A stretch of DNA of 54,421 bases from Cyanobacteria bacterium K_Offshore_surface_m2_239 (GCA_016882305.1 VGQX01000004.1:1-54421), one strand, 5' to 3'. Shown: positions 19,629 to 29,317, counted from the first letter of the stretch. Notes: generated by a model from the letters alone, not told the origin. A program made the numbers and translations.

Positions 19629-20154
19629 TGTGTATTGGCGTAAATACTTTTATTTTATGACGAGAAATCCCTCGTGTAGGCAGTATCTTATTTGACATTT
19701 TGAGGCCTTATCAGCTGCCGCACACCATCGCTTTCCGCGAGCCCCCTCGTCCCCTGGCTCGGACGACCCTCTCACGGCTGGCCAGCGGGATGACACACGC
19801 GCCATCGTGAGAAGAAACCGCATGGAACCCTTGGCGCCTGCCGCCGACATCAAGCCGATGGTGCTGAGCGGAGGAGATGCGTTTCGGGACGTCCAACAAG
19901 CCCCGGCCAAATCCGCTCCGTGAGCCACGAAGGCTTGTCAAACCATCACGATGTCAATGAAGAAAGTCTTAAGCGATCGACGGTTACCCATGGGCATGGC
20001 TACCATAACTATATCTATTGGGATGGTGATGGCAACAACCGTGGAAATCTTGCTCACGGGGGCAGTCCTCCCCGAGCGTGAACGGGTGGCAGGCGCTGGA
20101 CAAAGACGAAAGCCTGGCACTCATCACCGACATCGACGCCCCGGGGATCTCGGG

Positions 20155-20841
20155 TTGAAGGTCGCCTCCGCGGTTTGCCGTCTCAGTTGCTTGGGGCTGG
20201 CCATCCTTGCGGCGGCTGTCCCGTCTCACGCAACTGCGGTGAATCTCGACTTCAGCTTCTCTCCCGCTTTGTCGCAAAATGAGCCCATTCCCCAATCCTA
20301 CGGAGACATCCCAGGTCAGATTGACCTTGTTTATTCCTCTGTAAGCGCTCCTGGTTCATCCACACCGTGCTTTGATCCACAATTGCGATTCTGGGACGTA
20401 GAATATAGTAATCTCCTGGATGTCGCCTATGCCTGTAATGGTGGTACAGGCCAGATCAAGCTGTTGCCCCTTCCCGGGTATCAAGTCACTCTCCAGGGGT
20501 TTGACCTCGGGGCTTGGCCTCGTGTTGATCGGTCATCACAGGTGACGGTTTTCGCCGCCGATCTCTCGACCGTTGTTGTCCTGGATCCGCCGCCGCTGAC
20601 GATTTCTGGGACGCTGGCCAAGCAGTATTCGTTTGCGGGCCCCCAGTTCACGCGTCTGGATGGCTTCGCCATTCAATACGGACCCGATGGTTTCAACGTA
20701 GGCATCGATAACTTGAGGTTTGTCGTTTCCCCTGTGCCGGCGCCCCTGCCTCTCTTGGGGGTGGCGGGACTGTTTGCTGGCAGCCGCAACCTCCGCAGAC
20801 GTGTCAAAGCGGTCCAGAGCATCAAGGCCGGCGGGACCTGA
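20155..20841 (+). CDS. small secreted protein with PEP-CTERM-like C-terminus
   Basis: TTG start gives signal peptide MKVASAVCRLSCLGLAILAAAVPSHATA; C-term VPAPLPLLGVAGLFAGSRNLRRRVKA. Confidence 0.7.
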   Translation: MKVASAVCRLSCLGLAILAAAVPSHATAVNLDFSFSPALSQNEPIPQSYGDIPGQIDLVYSSVSAPGSSTPCFDPQLRFWDVEYSNLLDVAYACNGGTGQIKLLPLPGYQVTLQGFDLGAWPRVDRSSQVTVFAADLSTVVVLDPPPLTISGTLAKQYSFAGPQFTRLDGFAIQYGPDGFNVGIDNLRFVVSPVPAPLPLLGVAGLFAGSRNLRRRVKAVQSIKAGGT

Positions 20842-20882
20842 GGGCCCCCCTTGCTGTCAGGAAGACGTCCAGCCTCCCATGC

Positions 20883-21167
20883 TCATCGCGGGCTTGGCGG
20901 GCGAGCTGGCGGCTGCCATTGCGGCGAGCAAGGCTCCCAGCCCTCCCGCCGCAGATGGAGCCAGAGGGCCAGAGCGTCATCCCGGCAAAGCTCCTGCCGA
21001 TGTTTGAGCAGCGGGGAGGACTGATCGTCAATCCATTCTCCGCTGGTGACCTCCAAGGACTGGCGCCAGCGGTCCCACCGGGCGGGCTGGAAGTGCAACA
21101 CCCTGGGCCCCGCACGGAGCCAGGCCTCTCTGGGGGAGGGGGGGCGGCCTTCGCCAGCAGGCGTCAT
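20883..21167 (-). CDS. DUF1651-like small protein
   Basis: RAGPRVLHFQPARWDRWRQSLEVTSGEWIDDQSSPLLKHRQELCRDDALALWLHLRREGWEPCSPQW resembles the picocyanobacterial DUF1651 family. Confidence 0.7.
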   Translation of the reverse strand: MTPAGEGRPPSPREAWLRAGPRVLHFQPARWDRWRQSLEVTSGEWIDDQSSPLLKHRQELCRDDALALWLHLRREGWEPCSPQWQPPARPPSPR

Positions 21168-21187
21168 GGTCGGTCGGCCTTGCCCGT

Positions 21188-21472
21188 TCAGGCCACCTCC
21201 GGTGCCCAGCCGCGTTGCCGCAGAAGGTCTTCCGTCCAGCTCGGACACCGGTGGGTGATGTGTTCCCCGTGGGCAATCAGTCCCTGGCGCAGCTGGCAGG
21301 TCAGCAGCGGCACGCAGTTGGGACCGGCATGGTGGCGAAACCAGTGGCAGGTGAGGCAGACCTTGTGACTGCGGCTGGTCCGCAGCACCGTCTGGTCGAG
21401 ATAGGGCCACTCCTCGATCGGTTCGAGGGGGCTGGCTCCAGGAGCGGCTGCACGGGAGGAGGGGGCGGCCAT
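21188..21472 (-). CDS. small Cys/His-rich conserved hypothetical protein
   Basis: 94 aa; KVCLTCHWFRHHAGPNCVPLLTCQLRQGLIAHGEHITHRCPSWTEDLLRQRGWAPEVA. Confidence 0.6.
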   Translation of the reverse strand: MAAPSSRAAAPGASPLEPIEEWPYLDQTVLRTSRSHKVCLTCHWFRHHAGPNCVPLLTCQLRQGLIAHGEHITHRCPSWTEDLLRQRGWAPEVA

Positions 21473-21593
21473 GGACGTTGAGTGGTCGTACGGCTGTACT
21501 AGCACGCTGGAGATGGTTTGGCGCGCCCGCGTGCCGGGAGGCGGAGCGGCGGCCTCAGGGCCGGCCGCCATCCGTCGAGTCAAGGCCCGCTCC

Positions 21594-24227
21594 TCAGGCC
21601 AGGGCCGGCACCGCCTCGCTGAGAGGGGCTGTCGCGTCGGCGGTTTGGAAGCGCAGGCGCTCGTTCCGCACGTCCACCGCGATCGCCAGGCCGGGGGCGA
21701 AGGTGCCCGCCAAGATCGCCTTGGCGATGGGCGTTTCCAGCTCCCGCTGGATGGCGCGCTTCAGCGGACGGGCCCCGTACACGGGGTCGTAACCGACGCC
21801 GGCCAACCAGTCGAGGGCTTCGCCATCGAGCCGCAGCCCCAGCTTCTTCTCCTCCAGCCGCTTCGCCAACCGCTTCACCTGCAGCTCCACGATCTCGCGC
21901 AGCTCCTCCGCCTTCAGGCTGTGGAAGATGATCGATTCATCCAGACGGTTGAGAAATTCCGGGCGGAAGTGGGCCCGCAGAGCTTCGTTCACCCGCTTCT
22001 CCATCTCCGCGTGGCGGGCGGGATCGCCGGCCAGATCGAGGATGGATGCGCTGCCGATGTTGCTCGTCAGGATCAACACCGTGTTGGTGAAATCCACCGT
22101 GCGGCCCTGGCCGTCGGTCACGCGACCATCATCCAGGATCTGCAGCATCACGTTGAACACATCGGGGTGAGCTTTCTCCACCTCGTCAAAGAGGATCACC
22201 GCATAGGGCCGACGCCGCACCGCTTCGGTGAGCTGGCCTCCCTCCTCGTAGCCGACATAGCCCGGAGGCGCCCCGATCAGACGGCTGACGGCGTGTTTCT
22301 CCATGTATTCGCTCATGTCGATGCGCACCATCGCCTCCTCGGAATCAAAGAGCTGCGCCGCCAGCGCCTTGCTGAGCTCCGTTTTGCCCACACCCGTGGG
22401 GCCGAGGAACAGGAAGCTGGCGATGGGGCGGTTGGGATCGCTCAGGCCTGCCCGGGAGCGCTGGATGGCATCCGCCACGGCGGTGACGGCCTGCTGCTGG
22501 CCAATGACGCGTTGATGCAATTCCTCCTCCAGGTGCAGCAGTTTTTCCATTTCGCTCTGCACGAGCTTGCTCACCGGAATGCCGGTCCACTTGGCGATCA
22601 CCTCGGCGATGTCATCCTCGGTGACCTCTTCCCGCAGCAGGGTCTTGCCGCCCTGACCGCTGTTGAGCTCCGCCTCTTTGGCCGCCAGCTTGCGGTTGAG
22701 CTCGCCCAGGGTGCCGTATTCCAGCTCAGCGGCCTTGTTGAGGTCGTAACTCCGCTTGGCCTGCTCGATCTGCAGCTGCACCTGTTCGATCTCCTCCTTG
22801 ATGGCGCCCAACTCATCGATGGCGCCCCTCTCCTTCTGCCATTGGGCGTTGAGAGCGCTTTGCTGTTCGCCCAGTTCAGCGAGCTCCTTCTCCAGGCGTT
22901 CCAGCCGGTCCCTGCTGGCCACATCCGATTCGCGACCCAGGGAGAGCTTTTCCATCTCCAGCTGCAGGATGCGTCGATCCAGCTCGTCGATCTCCTCGGG
23001 TTTCGAGGTGATCTCCATCTTCAGCCGCGCGGCGGCTTCATCCATCAGGTCGATGGCCTTGTCCGGCAGGAAGCGATCGGCGATGTAGCGGCTGGAGAGC
23101 ACAGCGGAGGCGACGATCGCGTTGTCAGCGATGCGCACGCCATGGTGCACTTCATAGCGCTCCTTCAACCCCCGCAGGATGGAGATGGTGTCCTCCACAG
23201 TGGGCTGATCGACAAAGACCTGCTGGAAGCGCCGCTCCAGGGCAGGGTCCTTTTCGATGTGTTGACGGTGTTCGTCGAGGGTGGTGGCGCCGATGCAGCG
23301 CAGTTCACCGCGAGCCAGCATCGGCTTGAGGAGGTTGCTGGCATCCATGGCGCCACCGGTGGCGCCCGCGCCCACCACGGTGTGGATCTCGTCGATGAAC
23401 AGCACGATCTGCCCCTCGGAGGCGGTCACCTCCTTCAGGACGGCCTTGAGACGCTCCTCAAATTCGCCGCGATACTTGGCACCCGCGATCAAGGCGCCCA
23501 TGTCGAGGGCGATCAGCTGGCGGTTCTGCAGCGCCTGAGGCACGTCGCCGTTGACGATCCGTTGGGCCAGCCCCTCCACGATGGCTGTCTTGCCCACCCC
23601 GGGCTCGCCGATCAGCACCGGGTTGTTCTTGGTGCGGCGGCTGAGAATCTGAATGGTGCGGCGGATCTCCTCATCCCGGCCGATCACGGGATCCAATTTC
23701 CCATCCCGGGCGGCGGCGGTGAGATCGCGCCCGTATTTCTCCAAGGATTCGTAGGTGCCCTCAGGATTTTGATCCGTCACCTTCTGGTTGCCGCGCACGT
23801 CGACGACAGCTTGCTTCAGCGTGTCGGCGGTGCCGCCGCACTGGCTGAGGAGTTGCCGGCCGCAGCGATCATCGCTGGCCAAAGCCAGCAACAGATGCTC
23901 AATCGAGATGTAGCTGTCCCCGAAACCAGCCTTCAGAGAATCAGCCTGATCCAACACATTGTTGAGGCTCTTGCCGAGATAGATGTTGTCCGGCGCGGCG
24001 CTCAAGCTCGGCTGGCTGGCGATGAACGCCTCGATCTTCGGGCTCAGGCTGCCAAGATCCACACCCGCCTTGTCCAGGATCCGGCTGGCCAGGCCCTCCT
24101 GGGCGAGCAGGGCAGCGAAAAGATGTTCGCTTTCCATCTGCTGTTGCCGTTTTTGCTGCGCCAATTGCTGAGCGGCAACGACAGCGGCCCAGGCCTTCTC
24201 CGTGAACAGTTCGGCGGTGGGATGCAT
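21594..24227 (-). CDS. clpB: ATP-dependent chaperone ClpB
   Basis: [13 protein letters not shown]; two AAA modules ([33 protein letters not shown]), coiled-coil middle domain. Confidence 0.97.
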   Translation of the reverse strand: MHPTAELFTEKAWAAVVAAQQLAQQKRQQQMESEHLFAALLAQEGLASRILDKAGVDLGSLSPKIEAFIASQPSLSAAPDNIYLGKSLNNVLDQADSLKAGFGDSYISIEHLLLALASDDRCGRQLLSQCGGTADTLKQAVVDVRGNQKVTDQNPEGTYESLEKYGRDLTAAARDGKLDPVIGRDEEIRRTIQILSRRTKNNPVLIGEPGVGKTAIVEGLAQRIVNGDVPQALQNRQLIALDMGALIAGAKYRGEFEERLKAVLKEVTASEGQIVLFIDEIHTVVGAGATGGAMDASNLLKPMLARGELRCIGATTLDEHRQHIEKDPALERRFQQVFVDQPTVEDTISILRGLKERYEVHHGVRIADNAIVASAVLSSRYIADRFLPDKAIDLMDEAAARLKMEITSKPEEIDELDRRILQLEMEKLSLGRESDVASRDRLERLEKELAELGEQQSALNAQWQKERGAIDELGAIKEEIEQVQLQIEQAKRSYDLNKAAELEYGTLGELNRKLAAKEAELNSGQGGKTLLREEVTEDDIAEVIAKWTGIPVSKLVQSEMEKLLHLEEELHQRVIGQQQAVTAVADAIQRSRAGLSDPNRPIASFLFLGPTGVGKTELSKALAAQLFDSEEAMVRIDMSEYMEKHAVSRLIGAPPGYVGYEEGGQLTEAVRRRPYAVILFDEVEKAHPDVFNVMLQILDDGRVTDGQGRTVDFTNTVLILTSNIGSASILDLAGDPARHAEMEKRVNEALRAHFRPEFLNRLDESIIFHSLKAEELREIVELQVKRLAKRLEEKKLGLRLDGEALDWLAGVGYDPVYGARPLKRAIQRELETPIAKAILAGTFAPGLAIAVDVRNERLRFQTADATAPLSEAVPALA

Positions 24228-24324
24228 GGTGTGAAGCCTCCTGGATCTCAAACGCGAAGATGGTTCATCTGTGAGCCTATGCAGCTGTCGCGAACAGATC
24301 GAGCGTGAGGACCGAACACAACCG

Positions 24325-25638
24325 TCACCGCGCTCGTTCGGAGGTGGGGAGAACCGAAAGGGAAGCGCAGGCCATCCGCCTTCGCAGACGCCGGCTCCAG
24401 GCCACCAGGCTCGCTACCCCAACGATCGGCAGGGGAGCGGGCACTTTCACCGATGCAATGAAGCTGGCGTTGAGAGCGACAGGTACGTGACCGCTGATCT
24501 CACCAAAGGTCGCGTTGCTGATGTTGTCAATGTCACCATAAGAGGTGCCTAAGGATGTGGCATAGCTGACGATGGTGGCAATCTGGTCGCCGATGAAGCC
24601 AGGACTTCCGGAGTCCGAACGGGCGACGGTGGCCTCTTTGGTGCCCGTGCCAAGATTGCAGTAGATGGGATTGCCCGCAAGGGAAGGATTGATAAACGTG
24701 CTCAGTCTGCAAGATACGTCATTAGCCGCCAATCCGCTGTCAAAATCGCTGATCCATGTGTTCAAGCCATCAGCGAACAATGGATCGGATAGAAATTCTC
24801 CGTTGAAATTTGGATCTTTCCATTGAAAGTCATACCGATTGCTCCCCTGACGCAAACGGCCGATCACCCCATTGGCGCCAACAGATCCTCCGGAATTGGA
24901 GGTTAATCCATAACCAGATAAATCAAATGTCGAGGATCTCGGATTTTGGAGGTAAAGTTCATAAGATCTGGCGAAAGAGGGTGCTGGTCCGGAAAGCCTG
25001 AGCACCGCCAGGTCGTTATCCTCAATCGGCTTGCCTGAGTAGCCGGGAGCGATAAAGAAATTTGAAATACTGACGCCTGTAGCCGCAGAGCTGCTGTGAA
25101 CAATCGTATCTGGCTGGTAGGGCGGCGACATGCTGCCATCGTAGAAGAAAGCCGTCGCAGATGTGGCATTGAGGTTGCCAAGGCCGTCGCTGACGCAATG
25201 AGCGGCGGTTAAAATCGAACGACGATCATTGAGTAAAGAGCCAGTGCAGATAAAGGTATTGGAGGCACCTTTTGAAATCAGAAGGCTGGCCACGCCTGAA
25301 AACCTGGGCATGGTGGGCAGGTAGATCGCATTGCCGCCTGACGCCACGGGAGCATTCGAGGTGGTTCCCACCAGGAGGCTGTTCACCGTCCAGGGAATTC
25401 CATGGGTGACACCAGAGATCAACCGATCGCTCGGCTCGGCCACCGTGGCCCCCACAACATCTTGCGCCTTGACCTGGCTGGTCAACGCGGAGACGGAGAC
25501 GGTCAACCCAAGAAAGCTGGCCACCCAAAACAATGGCTTCGCGGAGCCAGGGCAGACAGAAGAGAAAGATGAGACAGAGGAGTCGGAGGAGTCAGAGGAG
25601 TCGGGGAGGCTAGAAAAGCCACAAATGTTGTTCATCAT
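24325..25638 (-). CDS. trypsin-like serine protease with signal peptide and PEP-CTERM-like C-terminus
   Basis: TAAHC (His), [10 protein letters not shown] (Asp), [10 protein letters not shown] (Ser); signal [27 protein letters not shown]-term [23 protein letters not shown]. Confidence 0.82.
   Translation of the reverse strand: MMNNICGFSSLPDSSDSSDSSVSSFSSVCPGSAKPLFWVASFLGLTVSVSALTSQVKAQDVVGATVAEPSDRLISGVTHGIPWTVNSLLVGTTSNAPVASGGNAIYLPTMPRFSGVASLLISKGASNTFICTGSLLNDRRSILTAAHCVSDGLGNLNATSATAFFYDGSMSPPYQPDTIVHSSSAATGVSISNFFIAPGYSGKPIEDNDLAVLRLSGPAPSFARSYELYLQNPRSSTFDLSGYGLTSNSGGSVGANGVIGRLRQGSNRYDFQWKDPNFNGEFLSDPLFADGLNTWISDFDSGLAANDVSCRLSTFINPSLAGNPIYCNLGTGTKEATVARSDSGSPGFIGDQIATIVSYATSLGTSYGDIDNISNATFGEISGHVPVALNASFIASVKVPAPLPIVGVASLVAWSRRLRRRMACASLSVLPTSERAR
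25540..25612 (-). repeat. 9-bp tandem microsatellite encoding [15 protein letters not shown] at protease N-terminus
   Basis: minus strand gactcctct/gactcctcc/gactcctct/gtctcatct/ttctcttct. Confidence 0.75.
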
Positions 25639-25849
25639 CTTTGATTTCTTTGAATCCCCTCTTTCTATGGTATCTTCTCTGAGCGTGGTTTCTTTTGTTT
25701 GCAATCTGTGATTTGCACCCCGATATTCAGGCCATTCCCGTCTCACCGCGATCTCCTTTGGCTTCTGCCTGCCCCTCCAGGCTTGCTGGCGTCGCCTGGA
25801 CGGCGGTGCAAGATGACCTTGGACGCTCCTTCACCTTGTTGAGTGTCGT

Positions 25850-26161
25850 GATCGTGGCGGCGCCCTCCGCTGCCTTTCCCCGAGGTGGCGGAGGCTTTGG
25901 TGGATTCCGGGCGGGCGGGATGGGCATGGGCGGCTATCACTTCGCTGATTGTGGTTCCGGGCAGCTCGTATCCATTACGCCTCCGTGGAAGCCGTGGGCC
26001 TCTATGGCGTGAGTTTTTCCTATGCCCTCGGCAATGACATCAACCTCAATGGGGCGGCCAACTGTCAAGCGGGCCTGCTCAACGGACAGCGGCCCGCCAC
26101 CGCCCCTCAAGCGCAGCTGCTGAACGCGGTCTGCCAGGTGGCCTGCGGGACAGGGACCTGA
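25850..26161 (+). pseudogene. possible frameshifted Gly-rich secreted protein gene
   Basis: VIVAAPSAAFPRGGGGFGGFRAGGMGMGGYHFAD in one frame, then RIHYASVEAVGLYGVSFSYALGNDINLNGAANCQAGLLNG...ACGTGT-stop in another. Confidence 0.4.
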
Positions 26162-26220
26162 TCCGCTCCACAACCCCATCCGCGAACGGGTTCCCCCCAA
26201 CGGGAGAAAGGTTCGCCAAA

Positions 26221-28311
26221 GTGTCGCTTCGCCTCTTCTCTCCCCCTGTGCTCTCGCCGTTTCCGGCGCCCCTGCGCTGGGGGTCCGCCCTCTTGATCAC
26301 AGCCCTGGGCAGTCGCTATCTGGTCTGGCGCCTGACCAGCACACTCAACGTCCATTCCCCACTCTCGACGGCGTTGAGCGTGCTCCTGCTGGCGGCGGAG
26401 CTTCTGCTCCTGAGCCATGGTTTTCTCCAGGTGTGGCTCAGTTGCCTCGGCGGGAGCGACGGCAGCGCAGCGATCGCCGCCGCGACGGCGCGCTTGGAGG
26501 TTGATCGGAGGCGCGCTCCCCAACGTCTGCTCTCGGTGGCTGTGCTGGTGCCCAGCCGCGGCGAACCGGCGGCGGTGATCGAGCGCTGCTTGCGGGGCTG
26601 CCTGGCGATCGACTACCCCCGTCATCAGGTGTGGTTGTTGGACGACAGTGACCGCGAGGAGCTGCGCCGGCTCTGTACCCACCTGGGGTGCGGCTATCTG
26701 GCCCGCACGGAGAACCGCCATGCCAAGGCGGGCAACCTCAACCACGGCTTGGCTCGGGTCCACGCCGACCTGATCGCGGTCTTCGACGCCGATGTCGTTC
26801 CACTCAGCGATTTCCTGCGTCGCACGGTGGGCCTCTTCGCCGATCCTTCCGTGGGCTTTGTGCAGACGCCCCAGACCTACATGAACGCCGATCCGCTGAT
26901 GCGCAACTTGCGGCTGGAGCGCTGGCTGCTGGCCGATGAGGAATCCTTTTACCGCTGGATCGAACCCACGCGCCAACGCCTCGGTGCCGTGGTTTGCGCG
27001 GGCACCTCCTTTGTCATGCGTCGTCAGGCCCTGCTGGCGGTGGGGGGATTCGAGACCGGCACCACCTCAGAGGACCTGGCCACGGGCTTGCGCCTTGTGG
27101 CCGCGGGTCTGCGGGGGGTGTACGTGCCGGAAAAACTGAGTGCGGGTCTGGCGCCGCTGACGATTGGAGCCATGGTGACCCAGCGCTGTCGCTGGGCCAG
27201 CGGCACCCTGCAGATCCTGCGCACGGGGGCCAACCCGCTCACCATCGCCGGCTTGAACCCCTTGCAGCGCCTGGCGTATCTGGAGGGCATCGCCCACTGG
27301 CTGCTGGTGTTTCCCCTCCTGGTATTGGCGGTGGCCCCTCTCACGCTCGGCCTGGAGGACCTGGCGCCCTTGCGGGTGCGCCCAGAGGCGCTGCTGACGG
27401 TCGCTCTCCCCTTTCAGCTCAGCCAGCTCCTGCTGATCCGTTGGCTCAGTGGGCAATCCCGCAGCGCCCTGATGCCGGAGCTCTACCGCTGGGTGTTGGC
27501 CTGGCCCCTGGCGGTCACCGTGGTCGGCACGTGTCTGGGGCGCCCCCAGCCCTTTCGCGTCACCCCGAAGGCTCCGGCCGCTCGCCCGGGGGAGGCCCCC
27601 AACGCTCGCCTCCTGGCGCCGCTCTTGGCCCTGCTCGCCGTGCAGGGCGTCGCCTTGGTCCGATTGATTCTGCTTCTGCTGAACGATTGGTCGGGGAGGC
27701 TCCCCCTGACGGATGGACGGGGAACGCTGGTGGTGCTGGGCCTCACTTGGTCGCTGCTCAACGGGCTATTGCTCCTGGCGGCGAGCCGAGCCTGTTGGGA
27801 TCGTCCCCGAGAGGATGGGGTGCCTTGGTTGGCGCCTGCCTTGGGGGGCTGGGGGCTCACTGCGGCGGGGGTGAGGCCGTTGGTGGTGAGCGCGATCAGT
27901 GAGCGGGGCTGTGAGGTGCGGCTGAGTCTGGAGTCCTGCTCGGACGGGGGGGGGGCGGGAAGCTGGGCGGAGCCGGCCAGGGTGTGTTTGGATCATCCGC
28001 TGCTCTGCCAGGACCTTTGGCCCGTGCGGTGCGAATGTAGGGCGCCACTCGGGCGAAGGCCAGGCGGGAGCTGGGCCTTGGGGCGCAGAGCTGAGGTGAG
28101 GGAAACCGGCGTGTGGCTGGGATTGCGTTGGGACGCTCTCACTCCCGATCAGGTGGACCGCCTGCAGACCTACCTGTATCGACGGCCAGGGCTTTGGCCG
28201 ACCCTGCCAGCCCCCTGGGATCCCCTGGCACTGGCGGTGATGGGGCGTCGCTTGCTGCAAAGGATCCCGCCGGAGAGCTGGTTTTCGCGCAGCGTCATGC
28301 CCATCCGCTGA
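26221..28311 (+). CDS. cellulose-synthase-like family 2 glycosyltransferase
   Basis: multi-TM; VLVPSRGE, WLLDDSDR, VFDADVVP, TSEDLATGLRL, QRCRWASGTLQI (D,D,D,QxxRW). Confidence 0.9.
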   Translation: MSLRLFSPPVLSPFPAPLRWGSALLITALGSRYLVWRLTSTLNVHSPLSTALSVLLLAAELLLLSHGFLQVWLSCLGGSDGSAAIAAATARLEVDRRRAPQRLLSVAVLVPSRGEPAAVIERCLRGCLAIDYPRHQVWLLDDSDREELRRLCTHLGCGYLARTENRHAKAGNLNHGLARVHADLIAVFDADVVPLSDFLRRTVGLFADPSVGFVQTPQTYMNADPLMRNLRLERWLLADEESFYRWIEPTRQRLGAVVCAGTSFVMRRQALLAVGGFETGTTSEDLATGLRLVAAGLRGVYVPEKLSAGLAPLTIGAMVTQRCRWASGTLQILRTGANPLTIAGLNPLQRLAYLEGIAHWLLVFPLLVLAVAPLTLGLEDLAPLRVRPEALLTVALPFQLSQLLLIRWLSGQSRSALMPELYRWVLAWPLAVTVVGTCLGRPQPFRVTPKAPAARPGEAPNARLLAPLLALLAVQGVALVRLILLLLNDWSGRLPLTDGRGTLVVLGLTWSLLNGLLLLAASRACWDRPREDGVPWLAPALGGWGLTAAGVRPLVVSAISERGCEVRLSLESCSDGGGAGSWAEPARVCLDHPLLCQDLWPVRCECRAPLGRRPGGSWALGRRAEVRETGVWLGLRWDALTPDQVDRLQTYLYRRPGLWPTLPAPWDPLALAVMGRRLLQRIPPESWFSRSVMPIR

Positions 28312-28364
28312 TCGGCAGAGCCGACGGTTAATGAAGACCGAGAGAGCGCCGCATGCCACCGATT

Positions 28365-28852
28365 TCAGGGGGTGAGCCAGAAGCGAGAGCATGATTCCGT
28401 AGCCAACAGCGCGGAGCCACTGGTTGCCCCTCCACTCTGCTCCTTGCGTTCGACGGCTGGGATGTAAAGAGCACATAGAAAGTAAGGGGTTTTCTGGGTT
28501 GCATTACTGCTCAAGGTCAGCAGCAACTTCTTCATCTTGTTGGGCACAAGTTTAAAGCTTGCTGGCGCGAGCTGCACACCTTCTGTCAGCACTTCCCCGG
28601 CTTGGGTTGGATCGCTGCTTGGTCCCTTGACCCGGACTGTGATGTTCACAGGTTCGGAGCGCGAATGAGAAACTTGGAACTTGATGCGTGCGGTTTGATT
28701 TCGCAACTTGAATTCCTTCCGCCCGTGTTGGAAATGTCGCAGAAGCTTGGGCTGGAACCAGAAGCATTGATATCGGCTGATGTACCAGCGAGGCCGGTCG
28801 CGGGTGCGCAGAGCAGAGAGAAAAGCGTTGCAAAGACGACTTTGTTTTTCAT
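28365..28852 (-). pseudogene. secreted pilus-chaperone-like protein, split by an apparent frameshift
   Basis: signal peptide MKNKVVFATLFSLLCAPATGLAGTSADINASGSSPSFCDISNTGG (frame starting 28852), then RKEFKLRNQTARIKFQVSHSRSEPVNITVRV...VQLAPASFKLVPNKMKKLLLTLSSNATQKTPYFLCALYIPAV in a different frame. Confidence 0.55.
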
Positions 28853-28926
28853 GGGAAGAAGTTTCGAGAGGACGTTGCCCGTGAGGGCTCACTTGTCATA
28901 GAGGCAATCCATCGGTGGGGTCAAGG

Positions 28927-28951
28927 AAAAAGGACGTGCCCCTGCCTTTTT
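28927..28951. terminator. candidate stem-loop aaaaagg / ccttttt
   Basis: 7-bp perfect inverted repeat with 11-nt loop, in the gap upstream of the IS3-like orfA. Confidence 0.3.
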
Positions 28952-29014
28952 GGGCCAGTGAGATCGTTAATGGCATTTGTCTCACATACTCTCGTTTTGT
29001 CTCTGTGAACGGCA

Positions 29015-29317
29015 ATGCCTAAACGTCGAATCCATCCGCCTGAGTTCAAGGCCCAAGTTGTGCTGGATGCCCTCGGTAGCAAAAAGACATTGTCTGAACT
29101 TGCTGCTAGCCATGAACTGCATCCAGTCCAGGTATGCCAATGGAAACAACATGCCTTGAAGCATTTGCCAGATCTGTTTCGACATCCAGATCGTGAGGAT
29201 CAAGATCGCTCCGCTGATTCCTTAAGCAAGCGGTTGGCCAGATTGGAGCCAGCCAATTCAGAATTGATGAATGAGATTCAATGGCTCAAAAAAAATTCTA
29301 CAATTACGATCAGCTGA
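29015..29317 (+). CDS. IS3 family orfA (HTH) protein
   Basis: MPKRRIHPPEFKAQVVLDALGSKKTLSELAASHELHPVQVCQWKQHALKHLPDLF. Confidence 0.85.
   Translation: MPKRRIHPPEFKAQVVLDALGSKKTLSELAASHELHPVQVCQWKQHALKHLPDLFRHPDREDQDRSADSLSKRLARLEPANSELMNEIQWLKKNSTITIS

Noticed and set aside
19650-19941. Minus-strand small ORFs in the amidase-small protein gap
   Set aside because: No recognisable domain, no convincing start or codon pattern; treated as intergenic or debris.
21471-24308. 945-aa plus-strand ORF opposite clpB
   Set aside because: Antisense shadow of the clear ClpB reading; high GC keeps the opposite frame open and the translation shows no domain logic.
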